Shown here: piece after piece, positions 34,801-48,956 of the stretch | Position numbering within the stretch: position 1 is the first letter of the stretch | How the letters are laid out: each line of letters starts with the position of its first letter | NCBI RefSeq assembly: GCF_021018805.1 | Contig: NC_086249.1 | Location: 77,836,472 to 77,900,471, forward strand | Reading direction: 5' to 3' | Source: Prinia subflava | Taxonomy: Eukaryota > Chordata > Aves > Passeriformes > Cisticolidae | DNA length: 64,000 bases | Position numbers and translations under genes: made by a program | Notes under the pieces: model-generated | The model's input: the letters and a program-made list of their open reading frames with translations, nothing else | Databases searched by the model: none | What the model was told of the DNA's origin: nothing

Positions 34801-37800
34801 TTACCCATGGACAAAAAATGCATTTCTGTCTCTGAAACAGCTGTTGGAGTGTGAAGGGATTGTAAATACTGCTTGTGCTCTCGTCACTGGGAAGTTACAA
34901 TTTCTGGTAGTCCTGTCAGTATAGTTAGCAAGATTCTAATCTTACAAACAGGCAAAGCTTTGAAAGACAGAGTAAATGATGTGTTTGGCAGCTTTTAGTG
35001 AGTCAAAGGGATAGTTAGAAAACAGTTTAAAATTCTGCAAGTCAACCATTAAATCACCTTAGCCCCTTTGGGTATGGGTGTCTCCCTGGTACTGGGTGAA
35101 GGAAATAGAGTGTCGTCCACACAGTCACATTTCTGGGCAGATGCTGACTAACCTTTTGGCAATTGAGACAGGAAGGCATTTAGCAAGGTGAGATCTGTGG
35201 GAGAGCAAAGAGCACATTTTCTGTTTTATTGCAGCGATTTTACCAAATTTTCTACCACTGCTAAAGGATACATGTGCATGCAGCTTGGCATAGAGCGTGC
35301 TTACTTGCAACAAGGAAAAGTCCTGCCTTTTGGCAGTCCTGTGTCTCCTACCAGACAGAAGTGGACCTGGGTCCTCCTAGAGGAGCCTTGTCAAGAGCTC
35401 TCTCAGCTTTATCTTCCAACCTAACACAGACACAATCTAACCTCTCTTCTCCCGAGCACTTGGCTGTGTCCTAACCTCCACCTAATGCCGAAGTGTAATC
35501 CCAAACCTGAAGGCAGAATTCCTGCCGTGATGATCCCACCATGGTGCAGCCTCCACAGAGCAGCTGGCAAAGCCAGACTGGTGGGCACAGACAAAAGCTC
35601 TGTCCTAAGAACTGTCTCTCTAGGCTTCATTAAGTGCTAGACCTACCCCAAAACCTTCTGGAAAATTCATATGGAAATTTTCTCGGTGTTTCGGTACTGA
35701 AATTAGCCGAAAGATAAGAAGAGAGCACACATTGGCATAGAATGTTAAAATGCAAAATATGTAATTATAGACTCACAGTTGTAATGACTAATGGATATCA
35801 GAGACAAGTATAAAAGGAGAATAAATTATTTCAGGGCATAAAGAATCAGTTATGGGTAATTAAGCTGCAATTATCATTACTGTGCTGCTATGATAGGTTT
35901 TTTTAAACTAATTTTTCTAAAATGGAAAAATGGAAGTTAAACATGAATTCATCTATTATTTGCCATTCAGACAAAAACATTTTTCTAGTGCTTTTCAAAA
36001 TGTACCAGTGGGACAGATCTCAGTTTTACACTAGTGAGAACACCAGGGATTTTTATAAAGTGATTTATTTCATGTCACACAGCTGTTCAGTGGCATCATT
36101 TAAACTCACATTCGGTGAAGTGCATAAACTTATGCCCACTGCCAGTTGTGGAAGCCAGCAATCAGGTTCCAACAGAGTTCTTGACATGTTTGAGATGAAA
36201 GGATTTTTAAAATCTGAAATCCAGGGCTCCAATTCAGAGCAAGGACATCACAGCTTAGAGGGCCAGCATTGTTCTTGGTCCAGTCTGCAGTGCTGAGATG
36301 GCTGAACCTGGAAATCAGCTCCTAAAAAGCTGAAGTTTGAGACCAATGCTCATTGTTGTCACCTTGCTTTAAAAGGTGTCACCCTTGTAAAAGATGCAAG
36401 GTGAATATGTGTTCCATGGGCAGCTGTGGTGTGGGAAGGATCAGTAGCTCTGCTCATGAGATCAGAGACCTGAGATGGCAGTGGTATTACAAACTGAGCC
36501 AGGAAGGCAGTGGGACACCTTCTCTTCCTCTCCAGGCACTGGAGACTTTGCAGCTGGGGAGGAGCTCCTTACTGGTACCAATGTACAAATTCAGGTGTTA
36601 GAAATGACAACCCAAAATGTGGATAAAGACAAATTTGCCTGTATTGCATTGGAGCCCGTACAAAGGAGCAAACAGCATCTCTCTATGGATGAACCAAGGT
36701 AGGAATATTTGCTGAAGAGTTACTTTGAGTTCCTAAAGCCTTCATGTCCTTTGCTATTCTAGTTGGCTTCCAGCTGCTGCAGCAGAAATATTTGGGTTCC
36801 CAGGGAGGTGGGGTTGTCTCAGATACCTTGGGCTTCTGGAAGAGAACTGCATCCTTGAGTTTAGGTACCCACATCCCATCAGGGTTTTTTTTTGCATGAT
36901 TGCTGTGACACTAAACTCTGTGCAGTACTCGTCATCTGCTGCATATGTTTTTTAAAAAGGATTTTTTAACAATTCTGAAAATTTGGAATATACCATGGGT
37001 CTCATGTTCCTAACTTAATCCAGACACCTCTTTCTAATGCTCAGCATTTGTAGACTGATCTTGAAGAGCCATAGTCACTCCACAACAGATGGTCCTCATA
37101 AGAGTGTTCATAAACTTCCTTTATCATCATGAGTTAGTTTGTAGCCTTATGTATACCTTGATAGTATCTGAAGTACTTGTCTTCTCAGAAATTACATCAA
37201 TTTAGTGTGGTTCAAAAATACTAATGAACTTCTCTATGCTCCCATTGAGGTAGAGTTAGAAGCTTTTTTGATTATTATCTATCTTAACTTGAAATGAAGG
37301 ACAAAATGTTAGATTTATTTTTTGCTTTACAGAAGCAAAGTTCAAATTTAAAAATTGAGAATTTAAAAAGCATTTTGTTTCAGAAAATTCAAAGGAAGAC
37401 ATTGCAGTATTTGGCCAAAAATAATTTCTTCATTTCTAATAACTAATATTTTTCTTTCTGTAATAACTGCTAGAATATCATTATGCTAACTGTAATTTGA
37501 ATTCTAAAGGTATTTTCATGCTGCTGAATTCCTTATCCCTATACAGTACATTTTAAATGGACAACTTCTCTCATAGCCCAGCTCACAAAGTTTGTCTCCA
37601 AGGGAAATATGTTGTATCAGGTTACACTTGCATTTTTGAGGGGTTGGATATATGTATAAAACCCCACATGCTGGATAAAAGTGCATTTTAAATTTTATGT
37701 CATTGATTAATTATTGCAGGTTGTATCAAACAAATAGTCTGTCTTGGTCAAGCTGACATCCTCTTGCCTTCCTTGACCAGAGTATCTACTTCAAAAGAAT

Positions 37801-40158
37801 AGATATTTTTCCCCATGAGAAGTATCAGTTAAATAGCAAAATAAGTTTCTGATTAAAAAGGAAAATACTAGGATGGAAAAGGCATAGGCTGTTGTGATTT
37901 TTATATATGAAGCGTTGAAGTCCTATGCAGCTGGCCGAAGTTTTCACTCCTGAGCTGCCCCGTCTGCCCCAGGGGAGAAGCCCCCCATTTTTGTCAGGCC
38001 ACGGCCCCCACGGATCTCAGCTGCAGGCTTGTGGACAGACAAGTGCCAGTCACCCATATTTTGGGCAGGTGGCTCAGGGTGTTGGTTTTTGTTACAATAC
38101 CTGAGACTTGGGGCAGAAGGGGGAAAGCATCAACAGCTCAGAGACTCTGCCAAGCCCTTCCTCAGGCGCACTAAACACGAGCAGGGAGAAGCCCTTGGGG
38201 TTCAGCTGTCAGTGTCTCCAGCTTACTGAGAGACAAGGGAGCCTGTGGCAGATAACTTAATCAGAGAGGAGGTATAAGCTGGTTGTTTTGTAGGAAAAAA
38301 ACAAGTAGAACAAAACGAGGTTTAGGCTGAAAATGAGGAAAAAGGGTTATAGTGCTATGCTGTAAAATCAGTACCTACAATGGATCCCTGGTCTCTGGTT
38401 ATCTGTTTTTTATGCTTGTCTTTGGAAGAGGATGTATTCACTGCTTTTAAACATGAGTCTTCTTCCTAAAGGTGCATGCCTTGATCTTTATACTCTGAAG
38501 ACAGTACAAAAGATTTTCCCATAAATTGCATTTGGGGGCTTTTAAATAGCAGTTAATTGCATCACTGGTGGCGTGGGAGGTGGGTATAACCCTTCATGCC
38601 ACAGCATGTGGACAAAAGGAGATCCCTTGTGTTCCTGTGGCACATGCATGTGTGTCTACGAATCAAACAGGGCTTTATTCAGCTGTCACAGAGGTAAATA
38701 GACAGATCACACTGTCACAGAGAATGTCTCACGATTTGGGTTCTTGACTGAAATCAGTTCAATATATTGTTCCCCTCAGTTAGCAGCTGATTCACTGCAG
38801 CAATGAACAAAATGAAGATGTTTTCCTCTTTTTGCCCCACTTCTGTAAATAGAACCAACCCTTTTAGCTTCAGTTTTGTTTCTAGTCATGAAGACCATGG
38901 TGTTCCCGTTCCTGTAACTGAAATGGCTAAAAGGGCTCTTACATCTTCTTCCGATTCCTTTGTGATAACAGCTCTGGGGGAAAGAAAACACGATTTCCTA
39001 GTATCTGCAAGATGCTTGCATGATGAGGCTAAATATACAAGAACTCTCTGGAGAGCCCTGGGAGAAGGAGTAGATATGCCAGGCACTGCATGCCAGCAGA
39101 GCTGGGCTTGGATGGGGTTGGCTGCCCAGAGCTGTGCCCCACAGCTGGAGATCACAGGGTCTGGGTAGGCTGGTCAGGCTCTGCCCCTGGTGCTGCACCT
39201 TGGGGCTTGCCAAGCTGGGTGCCACCAGCTGGAGGAAACTCAGATCAGCAGATCCCACAGCTGGGTGACACCTATTGTTCAGGATCTTCTCACACCTGGC
39301 TGCATCTGCAGCAAGAGATGCAGCTTTCTTCCCTCTGCCAAAAATGCCTCGAGACCCTGCAGGACTCATTAACTGAGAAGTTTGAGAGGCTTGTAATTTT
39401 GCAGCTGCTATAAATTCAGTCTTATTTGAAGAAGTGTTAATATTTCTGTACTCTTCTGCTTTTATCAGCTTCTTTTTTTTCCTGCTGTTTGTTCTTCCTT
39501 CTTTCCTTCCTTCCTGAATTGGCCATCATACTTCTGTTTCTGCCAAAAAGCAGTGTTTCTTTTGCAAAGCAATGGGTTGAAGCAACACACTGGAGATTCT
39601 TTTAGCGGAGGCAGCTATTGCAACTTCTAGCAAAGACACGACTGTGTGGTACTGGGATTGTATTTCTGTACTGCAGTGTGTAACTGTGCACATATCCTGG
39701 TGCAAACTGTCCCAAGGTGGGCAGACACACCAGCTTTCAATCAAACAGCTTCAGGCTGCAAGCAAAGGAGTATTTTCAAGAAAGGGGGAAGCTGCAAAAT
39801 GTTTCCTTCTTGTCTGTGGAAGTTTTGATACTCCACAGACATTAATTTAGATTTAATAACAGTCTGCAAGATCTGCAGTGAGATTGGAAGGAATATGCAA
39901 AAGACTGGGAACAAGATAATGGAAATATTGTGTTTGATTTTATGCAGATTGCTGGGTTTTACATTGTGGTCACTCTTCCAGATCCAGGTCCAAGACATAC
40001 CAGCTGGAGGCTGAATTTTTACATGCAGCATTTACTTAGCAAGTGCCTTGCAAATCGCAGAAAACATGAGTGCTGCAGAAACAGGAGCACCTCTCCTAGC
40101 AAACTGCAGCTGGGACATTTGCTCAGCATCAGAAGTATAGATGTCATAATTAGAAGTG

Positions 40159-40241
40159 TGGTTTAATGGTGGATTTGGCAGCATTAGGTTTATTGTAGGA
40201 TTCAATGACCTTAAGGGTATTTGCCTGCCTGATTCTAAGAG
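40159..40241 (+). mobile_element. CR1 LINE 3' fragment, plus strand
   Basis: Reads gtttaatggtggatttggca, then gcattaggtttattgtagga, then ttcaatgaccttaagggtat and ends cctgattctaa. This is the CR1 tail pattern of a -GGAC/TTCAATGACCTTAAGGGT- block followed by a GATTCTA end, on the + strand. Short and diverged. Confidence 0.72.
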
Positions 40242-41567
40242 GTTTTGGGCAGGCAAAATCTAAATCTCATTTCTAAATTTGTCATCTGTTTGTAAAACAT
40301 GTATCAGCAAACGCTATACTTTCACATTCACAACTTGTTTTCAAGTTGACTGTGGTAACTCTGAGGCTTGACTAATGAATTTTGTAATAGCCACCTTCAC
40401 TACTTCAGGAAGTGTTGTCTGTGCTGACATTTCTCATGCACCAAATGCAGGGGCCTAGAAATTCCTTTTGGATTTGAAATATGGTGCTATTAACCAACCT
40501 CATTTTCTAAGTTCTAATCTCACCCTAGGAAACACCGTTCTTTGGAAGATATGGCCATGAGAAAAATGCATCCAGTTTCTTTCCTGTAAGATCTGGGATG
40601 AGTTCATATCTCTTAGTGCTTGCTGGCACACAGGATAGCTTCTTGTGGGAATTTTGTGCAATGACAGTAGACTGGCAGATGCTCAAAAATCTGAAGCTTG
40701 CAGAGGCAGTGGCAGTAAATATTTTTTGGAAGCTGTTATGGTCAGAGATAAAAAAACGAAAGTGTGTCCTTTCTGGGTCAGTAACATTGATGCTATGCAT
40801 GTAGCTACTTCTACTTGTGATGCCCCAAATCTGCTTCTTGCAATATCTTGACAACTCTGTATGAGACAAACATTTCACGTTTTTTTTTTTCCACTTGTTT
40901 GGATGAGCATGTGAAGATAACCTGCTTCAATCCATAATCTAGAGAGGTTCACATCTCAGGTGAAGAAGGCTTAATTGCTGTTTTACAATAAGAAGCTCTG
41001 AATCTCACCTTGGAAATTTTAACTATGACTATATTCATTCTCAGATTCATTAGATGTTAACATACAAGCCTACTATGAAAGGGCCTTCAGGAAACTCAAA
41101 ATTTCATCCCCCACAGTGAAAAAGCAATTAGATTAATTCTGGCACTTGGTATTTCTGCTATGGTTTTCCTAAAGTAGGAAGACTTTTCTTGGAAGGACCT
41201 TCTGTGTCACTGCTATACTGCTGCTTTCATGATTATTTCAGGCAAACTCTTAGTAATGTATAGAAGGTAACAATCCTCTTGCAGTAGAAATATGGCACAT
41301 TTTTAATGTACAGGCTTAATTGATTGTGGAATAATCTCCTTACTACATGTTTTTGAGATGCATTGTGGCAAGAAGTTTCAAGAGAGAAAGCTGGTAACCA
41401 TGAAAATTCATTTGTGGCACCTTGATATTTTCCCCCTCATTCTTTTCTGAGACTGGTGGAACAACACTGCCTGCAGAAGTTGGTAGGGAACAGTCTCCAA
41501 AAAAGACATTGGGTAAGACTGGAGACATCCTCTTAACTTTTTCTTTAGATTCTTCTTTCCGTCCCTT

Positions 41568-41568
<1 letters not shown>

Positions 41569-41624
<56 letters not shown>
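41569..41624. repeat. Uninterrupted poly(A) run, 56 bases
   Basis: Fifty-six consecutive A after cttctttccgtcccttc and before cacccaaacacctaaac. No gene body recognisable as a retrocopy lies immediately upstream on the + strand. Long pure A tracts are uncommon in birds because CR1 tails do not end in poly(A). Confidence 0.95.
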
Positions 41625-41625
<1 letters not shown>

Positions 41626-44600
41626 ACCCAAACACCTAAACCTCCTAAGGTTTGTCTAAGTGCTATCATTTAGATGCATTAGGAACATGTCTTCATCTGT
41701 CAAGAGATTAAAATTCTCAATTCTCTACACTTAAAAGTTTCAGCCCACTTCATCTAAGCATGATTTGAGTGGCAGATCCATCCATCTTGGAAAGACCTGT
41801 CTAATTTTGCTCAGGAGAGCAGTCAATCTCGTAACGTTTTGATTTAATGTGCTGCTCACAGCCTACTACAGCACCCAAACACTGGCAAGCCCTTTGTGCA
41901 TTCAGCAGAATGCATCAGTAGTTGGATTTCTTCAAGGTTGGAAATGGTTTGTAGTCCATTTTGCTCTCATTTACCATAGGGGGTCCCTTTGAGGTACAAC
42001 AATGTTATGTGTTATTCTCTGCTAAGGCTCTGATCTCCAGATCTGGGAACTGGCAGGTCTGCTATTTCTTGAGTGCTGTAGAACTGCAAGCGTATAATTT
42101 CACAAGTTAATCTTGGAATAGTGCAAGTGTAAATGTCAGTAGCTTTTCACATAGATGCATTGCACTTTTTATATTGCTTTACTCATTACAGTTTTATATT
42201 GCTTTTTTATTGCAAGAGAAATTATATTAAGCTTACTTATGATCTTTAAAAGGTACCGCAGGGCAATAAAAATGCTGTGTAAATAGACCCTGCTTAGAGA
42301 CCAAGACTCTTGCTCATTGAGAGAATATGTCTGAATTCTTCAAGAACTGGACTTGGGCAAGCAGGTCTGGCTGTACTTGACTGAGTTACCCCCACTGTCA
42401 CTTTTGGCTTGTGCAGTGCTGGAATGCATAGTACTGGGATAGGGGCAGATTTTTTCAGTGCCCAGATCTGAGGTTGTTCAGGCCAAATGTCTCAGTTTGG
42501 ATCTTCTCAAGTTAACCTTCTTGTGTGAGTAAATAGAGATATGAATAGACCTGTTTTCCCCCTCAAGTCTGTGATGGTGTGTTGGGACTTAAGCTGATGG
42601 GCTGAAACTTACTTATTTTACCACTGTTGGAAACTAATTTTAAGAACTGATGCATTTGAGGCATATATAAAGAAAGTACGCATCCTTGAAATGAACAGCA
42701 TGTGATATGTGAAAGAAGAGGAGGGAACAAGCAGCTAAAAAAAGGTAAAGTTAGCAATGTCAGTGTCATTGGGCACAGACAGATGGAGACCAGCTGTCTT
42801 TTTGGTAGATACTAAGATATACTGTATGAACTGAGGAAGAAGAATATACTTTAACCAAATACCCTGTAGAATAAAAAGATGAAAACTAGATATTATTTTT
42901 TTCTAATAAATAGGGCCATATTCTGTGTAAAGTATGTTTTTCTTTAATATTCAAATAGGAAGATATTCCAACCTGTTTCAGTCTCTAGTGCTGCTGAAAA
43001 ACTTCTAGATTCATGATAAAATTAATATTTATTATGTATCACAGATATAGAAGAGAGCTGTTATTTTTGGAACCAGGAAAAAAATTAGTTTGGAAGCATG
43101 CCACTATGTGGAGCACATTCCTTGTCATATTTGTTAGGAGAAAATTATGCAGGTAATGTTAGTTGCAATAGATGTCCTGGAAATGTCATAATTAGTAATT
43201 TTTAGCTAGGATTCCCAAACTATATCCTAGGGACTGCAGAAAAAAATTGAAAATATACATTAGAAGGCAACATTAAACTTTAAGACGTGAGTGATTATAA
43301 TGGCCATTTGGCTTGGTTTCTTCCAGGAAGGATTTCCAGGAGTGAACTCTAAATGTTCTTGGGTGCTCTCTTCTTATCTCATTCCACAGAATTGCTGACT
43401 TGCTCTAGTTGAAAACGACCATTTCAGCCAGGGTAAGCTTTTAGTTGTCAAACAACCAGCAACCATATCAAAATCAAATTTGTAAAGAGGAAGCAAGCTG
43501 AAGCCTCTTGGTGTGTGGCAATTCTTCCGGAACAGGGCAGGTGACACGCAATCTTGGACAGCCCCCAGGGACAGCAGATCAATGAATACTTGCAAGGAGA
43601 TGTTGCCTAAGTAACCACAGTCACAGGGTTGTATTTCACAAGCGTGTTCTCCATTACTTGAGTAGTAATGGGATGCTCTTGGCACAGTGAGCTCTGGGTA
43701 CCTCATGGCTACCTCTCTCACCTAGAAAACCTGAGGCCTACAACTTCATAAGCCAGAGAGCAAAGCATGAGGTTTTGCATGGGCTGAATTGGGGTGCAAG
43801 GGCTGAACTGTTTTCAAACATGATGTTGCCATCTACACTTTCATCAGCCCCACACTCGTGCTGGAGCAGTGCAAGGTTGTGTGAGCAGTGCATGTAGAGT
43901 ACATTTTGTTCTGCAATCGGTGTCCATAGATTCCGGTTCACCATCTCCCACATGAGCACAGATTGCTGGTAAGTGCTGTGTGTTCTTGTCAGCTGTCAAG
44001 TGTTGCTCCCACAGGTTTTCAGGAAACTCCTGCATGTTCCACGCAGTGCCCTACAAAGCACAGGATGTCCTGGGCCCATGGGTATTATTCCTGCAATTCC
44101 AGTGTTCCTGCAAACATGTCCTGCAAGTCCTGGCTGTTGGATGCCCTATGACACATTATACACACTTAAGAAGACCTGGAAGTGCTTTCCACTACTTTGT
44201 TTATTAGGGAGTTTTTCCCCATGCATATAATGTGTTGCTCTTTCTCCCGATGTCCAAAAGGATTTGTTCTTGTCTTACAAAGCCTCTTGCCAGCAAAAGA
44301 GTTAGCTATTTCCTGGGCTGGCTGCAGCATGTACCTAGGCGTATCTATGCATGCATTTTCAGGGCAGAAAAGTAGAGATCTTTGTGATTCTTGCTGAATG
44401 CTGCTGAGAAACATCTTCATATCACAGGAGCTGCTGACTGCAGTGTGGGCAGCCTTCATAGATGAACCAGGTTCATGGCTCAGAAGCTTCTCTACAGTGG
44501 TGCGAAGGTGGAGAGAGAATGATGCAGTAAAACTCTCATGGCAACAACAGTCCCTCCTGCTTGTGTACCACTCTGTGCCTTGTCTGGCTCCTTGCATTCT

Positions 44601-47600
44601 GGCCTATTTCCTCGTGACCCATCTTTTATTGTGGCTGTATCAGTAGGTAATTTACCTCTGTACAAAATTCCCCACTGAAATATGTGATGTGGTTATAGCA
44701 GTCAGGGCAACTGATAAGGGCGCGGGGAGGATGCAGGTCTGCAGAGAGGTGAAGGTTGTGGATTAGAGCATCTTAAGAGATGGACAAGAACACAACAGAG
44801 GCACATCAGAAGTTGGCTCAGGGTGTAGATGAATTTGCATCCACTTGCTGCAGGTGAACTTGTTCGTATCTAGAAAGGTTTGTTCCTGAAAGGGGCTTGA
44901 TAATGCACATAAATACTACAGGGTTTGGGAACTCTGCATTTTGTTTACTGAACATGGAACAGCTGAACCCAAAGCCCCATGACCTTACCCGTGGCAGATC
45001 CTAAATGAGGCATGAGGTGTGTTGAAAGCCTCTTCAGTTCATTATTCCTCCTATGCACCAGCTTCTGATGAAAAGCCCTCTTACATAAACATCAAATTTG
45101 GCACATTAACAGAATCCTTTCCTCAAGGTGGTATTTCTTCATCTTCTCAGAAAGTGCAGCCTTAAGGCAGAGCTCTGCCAGGCACTTCTCTTCATTACAG
45201 CATTACAAGGTTTTGAAAGGGTCAAAGTAGAGTGTTAATATTGCTGGCTGCACACACGGTTAAGAAAACACTGCAAACCTCCTTTTGGCAGACTGCAGTG
45301 TCAGAAAGATTCAGACCTTTCCTCTGTTCCACAAAGCCTTCAGAAATAAGAGTGATTTCATGAGGATATACAAGAAAATCATACTCTTCTTTTACAGTAG
45401 TTATTTGGAAAAATGAAGAAGTAAATTTATCTCAAGGCAAAGAGACAAGTGGCCTGAGCAAGATCTGGAGGGTGCTATCCTAGTTCTGATGGTTCTGTGA
45501 ATGCTGAGCTACACAGGCCCTGCCAGATACTGTCAGCCCCTAATAGACATGGTATCATCAGCAAACTCATTAACAGATTTTGATCTAAAATGACTCAGTA
45601 CTGCTGCTACTGAAATTTTTAATGATGCCCTATTATATAAAGGAAATACTTCTTAATATAACCCTTGGGTTCTCCCTACATGTAAACATCACTAAAATGC
45701 TATTAGCTGTGTTAATAATAAGTAAATATTTCTGGCTGGAGTTTTGTTGTAAAATAGCTTTGAGTTATCACAAGCATTTATAAGTTTACATGGAAGAGTT
45801 TTGGCCAGAATATTGTGGTGTCCCACAGAGCACAGCCAGCACCCTGTAGCTGTTCCACTTTGCATGGGGCAATGGAAAAACAGATTGCAGAGCAGGAACA
45901 GAGATCCTGCAGGGCTTTCTTATCTACCCTTCTTTTGGGGACTTTAGTAATTTGAATACAACCCTTTCCTCTCAGCATGTGGCAGTCTCTAAGTTTCTCT
46001 GTGTATGGATACATATATGTCTCTAATATATTTTTTCTTTCTTTTTGTCTCAATCTATGTATGGAGAGAGTTGCCAAGAAGTGTGTGCCTTCTTACTGAT
46101 CTGTTATCTCCAGTATTTCACTTGGATATTTAAAAGCCCAGCAAAAGGTCCTGTGGCTTCTGCATGGGACATGTAATTTCAAGCCTCTCATCTCAGGCCA
46201 GTATCATAAGCACATCATGAAACAGGCAGCAGCTCTGAACCACTGAGTACCATGTCCTTGCTGTGCAGAGCTGCCATTAGCAACTTCAAGGGAGCCAGCA
46301 ATGGTTAAGGTTCCAAACACTGCTGCCGTATCATTACAATATGAAATGGTTAAATTTAATTCCCCTTTTTTTTTTGTCTTTTGCTCCCATAGCTATGGTA
46401 TCAAGCCAAGAGCTATATCCATTATTCATATACCCTGCTGAAACCCTTCTCCCTGGGAAGTCTATTCACAAAACTTCTGCATTAATCATAGTAAGTCGTA
46501 AAGGTCCTTGGATCTTTCAGCTTTCTGTGGAGACAAGGACAATGGCTCAGCACTTATGAACTGGCCTTAAAGTAAGTGCAGGGCTCTTCTGGTCCCTGGT
46601 GAAATAAATGCCTCTGAGATAACAAGTCTTGGAAGCTACAGCCAGAAGGACCAGCAGGGATCTGAGTTTTATTTAGAAGGAAAGCTTCCATCTAGGAACA
46701 TTTTGAAGGAAAACCCACTCATCAGTTTCTTGCAAACTTTAATGAAAGGTACCCAGATTTTCCTGAAAATGGTAAAGCCTTCCAATAAACTAAGTCTGAA
46801 TGAAAACTCTTCTAGCTTGTAATTAAGGAAAATTTGCATAGCAAAACCATACTACTGTTAAAATCCCTTCTCTTTTCAAAATATGATTGATAGCAATGGT
46901 TTAAACAAATAACATTACAAATTGTTTTGTGTAAAATCCTCCCAAAGTTTTTAAAAACAGTTGCTGAAATTATAAGTTCCCTTTCAGCCTGGTACAGAAC
47001 ATTATGTGCTAGAGAAGGGCAGAAGTAAGGACATTTGAGGACTGAAATCCTCCCAAGATCAGTTTTGCTACCCCATATGGATTTGTACTCTTGTTATGTG
47101 CTCAGCTGTTAGAACACTCCAAGCATGGCTGATGGTAACCATTTTTATTAAAACAAATATTTTCATTAACTTGAATAATGATACAATATCTGACTTTCTT
47201 CAGTGCTTCACAGTGTATATCCACCAACTGAACAGATAAAAGATAAAAAGAACAATGGTGTTGTTGGGATTGGTTCTATTTCTTCTGAACTGATCTGATT
47301 TCTCCTAATTCGTGCTGTCGAATACATTGCTTCTTCCTCTGCCTCTTCATTTAGAAGCAGTATATGTTGAATCTTCATTTATTTGTAAACCCCTCTTCCA
47401 TTATATCACAGATCCAGAGCAAGTCTTGCTCAATTTTTTCTTAAGCAATCCTTGATGCCAGTCAGAAATGCTGGTCATTGTGACACTACACACAGGACAA
47501 ACACAAAGAGAGAATGCCAGGTATGACTGCAAATTTGTTGTCTCTGTTTCTATACCATATGCACTTTCATGTATTGTCTCCCATCCCAGCCTCCTCCAAA

Positions 47601-48692
47601 TCCTGTGATAATGAATTACACGTTAATGTAGTGGAGTAGAGAACAGATATCTTGGGTAATTGTATCTGCTATGTGTATTTCATATGAGTGCTTTGTAAAA
47701 CAAGTGTGTGAAATACCTGTCAGAAGTGTCAGAAGGACAGTAAATCTAAGACAAATGGAAGATTTACTGCCTGAGTTACATAAATGACTTCATCTTCTTG
47801 GTGAAACAAATACTTGATTCAGGAACATGTAATAAAAAAGTAGAGGTTAACATTACTCTCCCAGTACACCTACAATAATGTATGAGCCGTACCAGCTCAC
47901 TTTTACCTTTATCACAGACCATATGTTTGTCACTGTTTTTCATAACTATGAAGTTACTTTTTACCTACTAAATTTAAGTTCAGCCAACAAAAAGGCAATT
48001 ATGAACAAAAATCTTTGTCATCTGTTTTTCTCTTTGCCTCTGAAATCCCTGTTTGCTGGGTTGGCTGCTTAAGCCAAGCACCATAACTGGTTTAGAAATT
48101 TTCTTTTGTCCCTGCTGTTCTGGCTCATGTAACTCTATATGATTTCATGGTCCTCAACTGGACACAGTTCCTTCTTTGTCTGCTGTTACTGCAGGCTTTT
48201 TGTAATCACTGCTGTGTTTTTAAATCCCTCAACATTTCTCACATGAAAGACCACAGAGCACATTACGTTTGTTCATATATAAAAAAGACCGATCATGATT
48301 GCAAGCAAACACTGTGATTTTGGAACTGGTTGAAAAGAAAAAGCTAGCCAGCAGTCTCAGGTTGCTTCTTCCCTAGCATGTCCCTAGTGCCCCTACTGAC
48401 TCACTGCTTCTGGTCTGAGAAGATGCCAAAGCTGTGGGAAATGTCTGCTTGCTGTTCCCCTCAGCATTGCTGGCTCCCAGCCTGCCCTGCCTCCCAGCCC
48501 TGGCACGGCCAGTGACCGTGTGGGTGCTGCAGTCTTGCCTGGAGCCCTGCACTAAGGCATGGTAGGTGCTGTGTGCTGCAGGCTTGCTCCATCCGAGCAG
48601 GGGGGATGGCTGGTAGCTTGGGAAACAGGCAGGAACCTCAGTGTGGTTGTAGCAAGTTGGGGGTTGGTCTCCTCTCGCAGGTAACAAGGGCC

Positions 48693-48956
48693 AGCACGAG
48701 AGGAAATCACCTCAAGTTGTAGCAGAGAAGGTTTAGATTAGATATTAGGAAAAAATTGTTCACTGAAAGGAGGGACAGGCTTTGGAATATGCTGCCCAGG
48801 AAAGTGGGGAACTCACCATCCCTGGAAGTTTGTAAAAGGCATGTGGCTATGGCACATGGGGATATGGTTTAGTGATGAACATGATGGTGCTGCATCAATT
48901 GTTGGTCTTGATAACCTTAGAAGTTTTTTCCAAACCAAGTGGTTCTGTGGATGGCC
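48693..48956 (+). mobile_element. CR1 LINE fragment, plus strand
   Basis: Carries the aggaaatcacctcaagttgt block, then aggtttagattagatattag, the ggctgcccag-like segment as gctgcccaggaaagtgggga, the region around accatccctggaagtttgta, and the tail ccaaaccaagtggttctgtg. This is the last quarter of CR1 ending near 48956. No coding capacity remains. Confidence 0.88.

Noticed and set aside
41343..41673. Open frames through the A56 run (polyLys or polyPhe)
   Set aside because: Produced entirely by the homopolymer.
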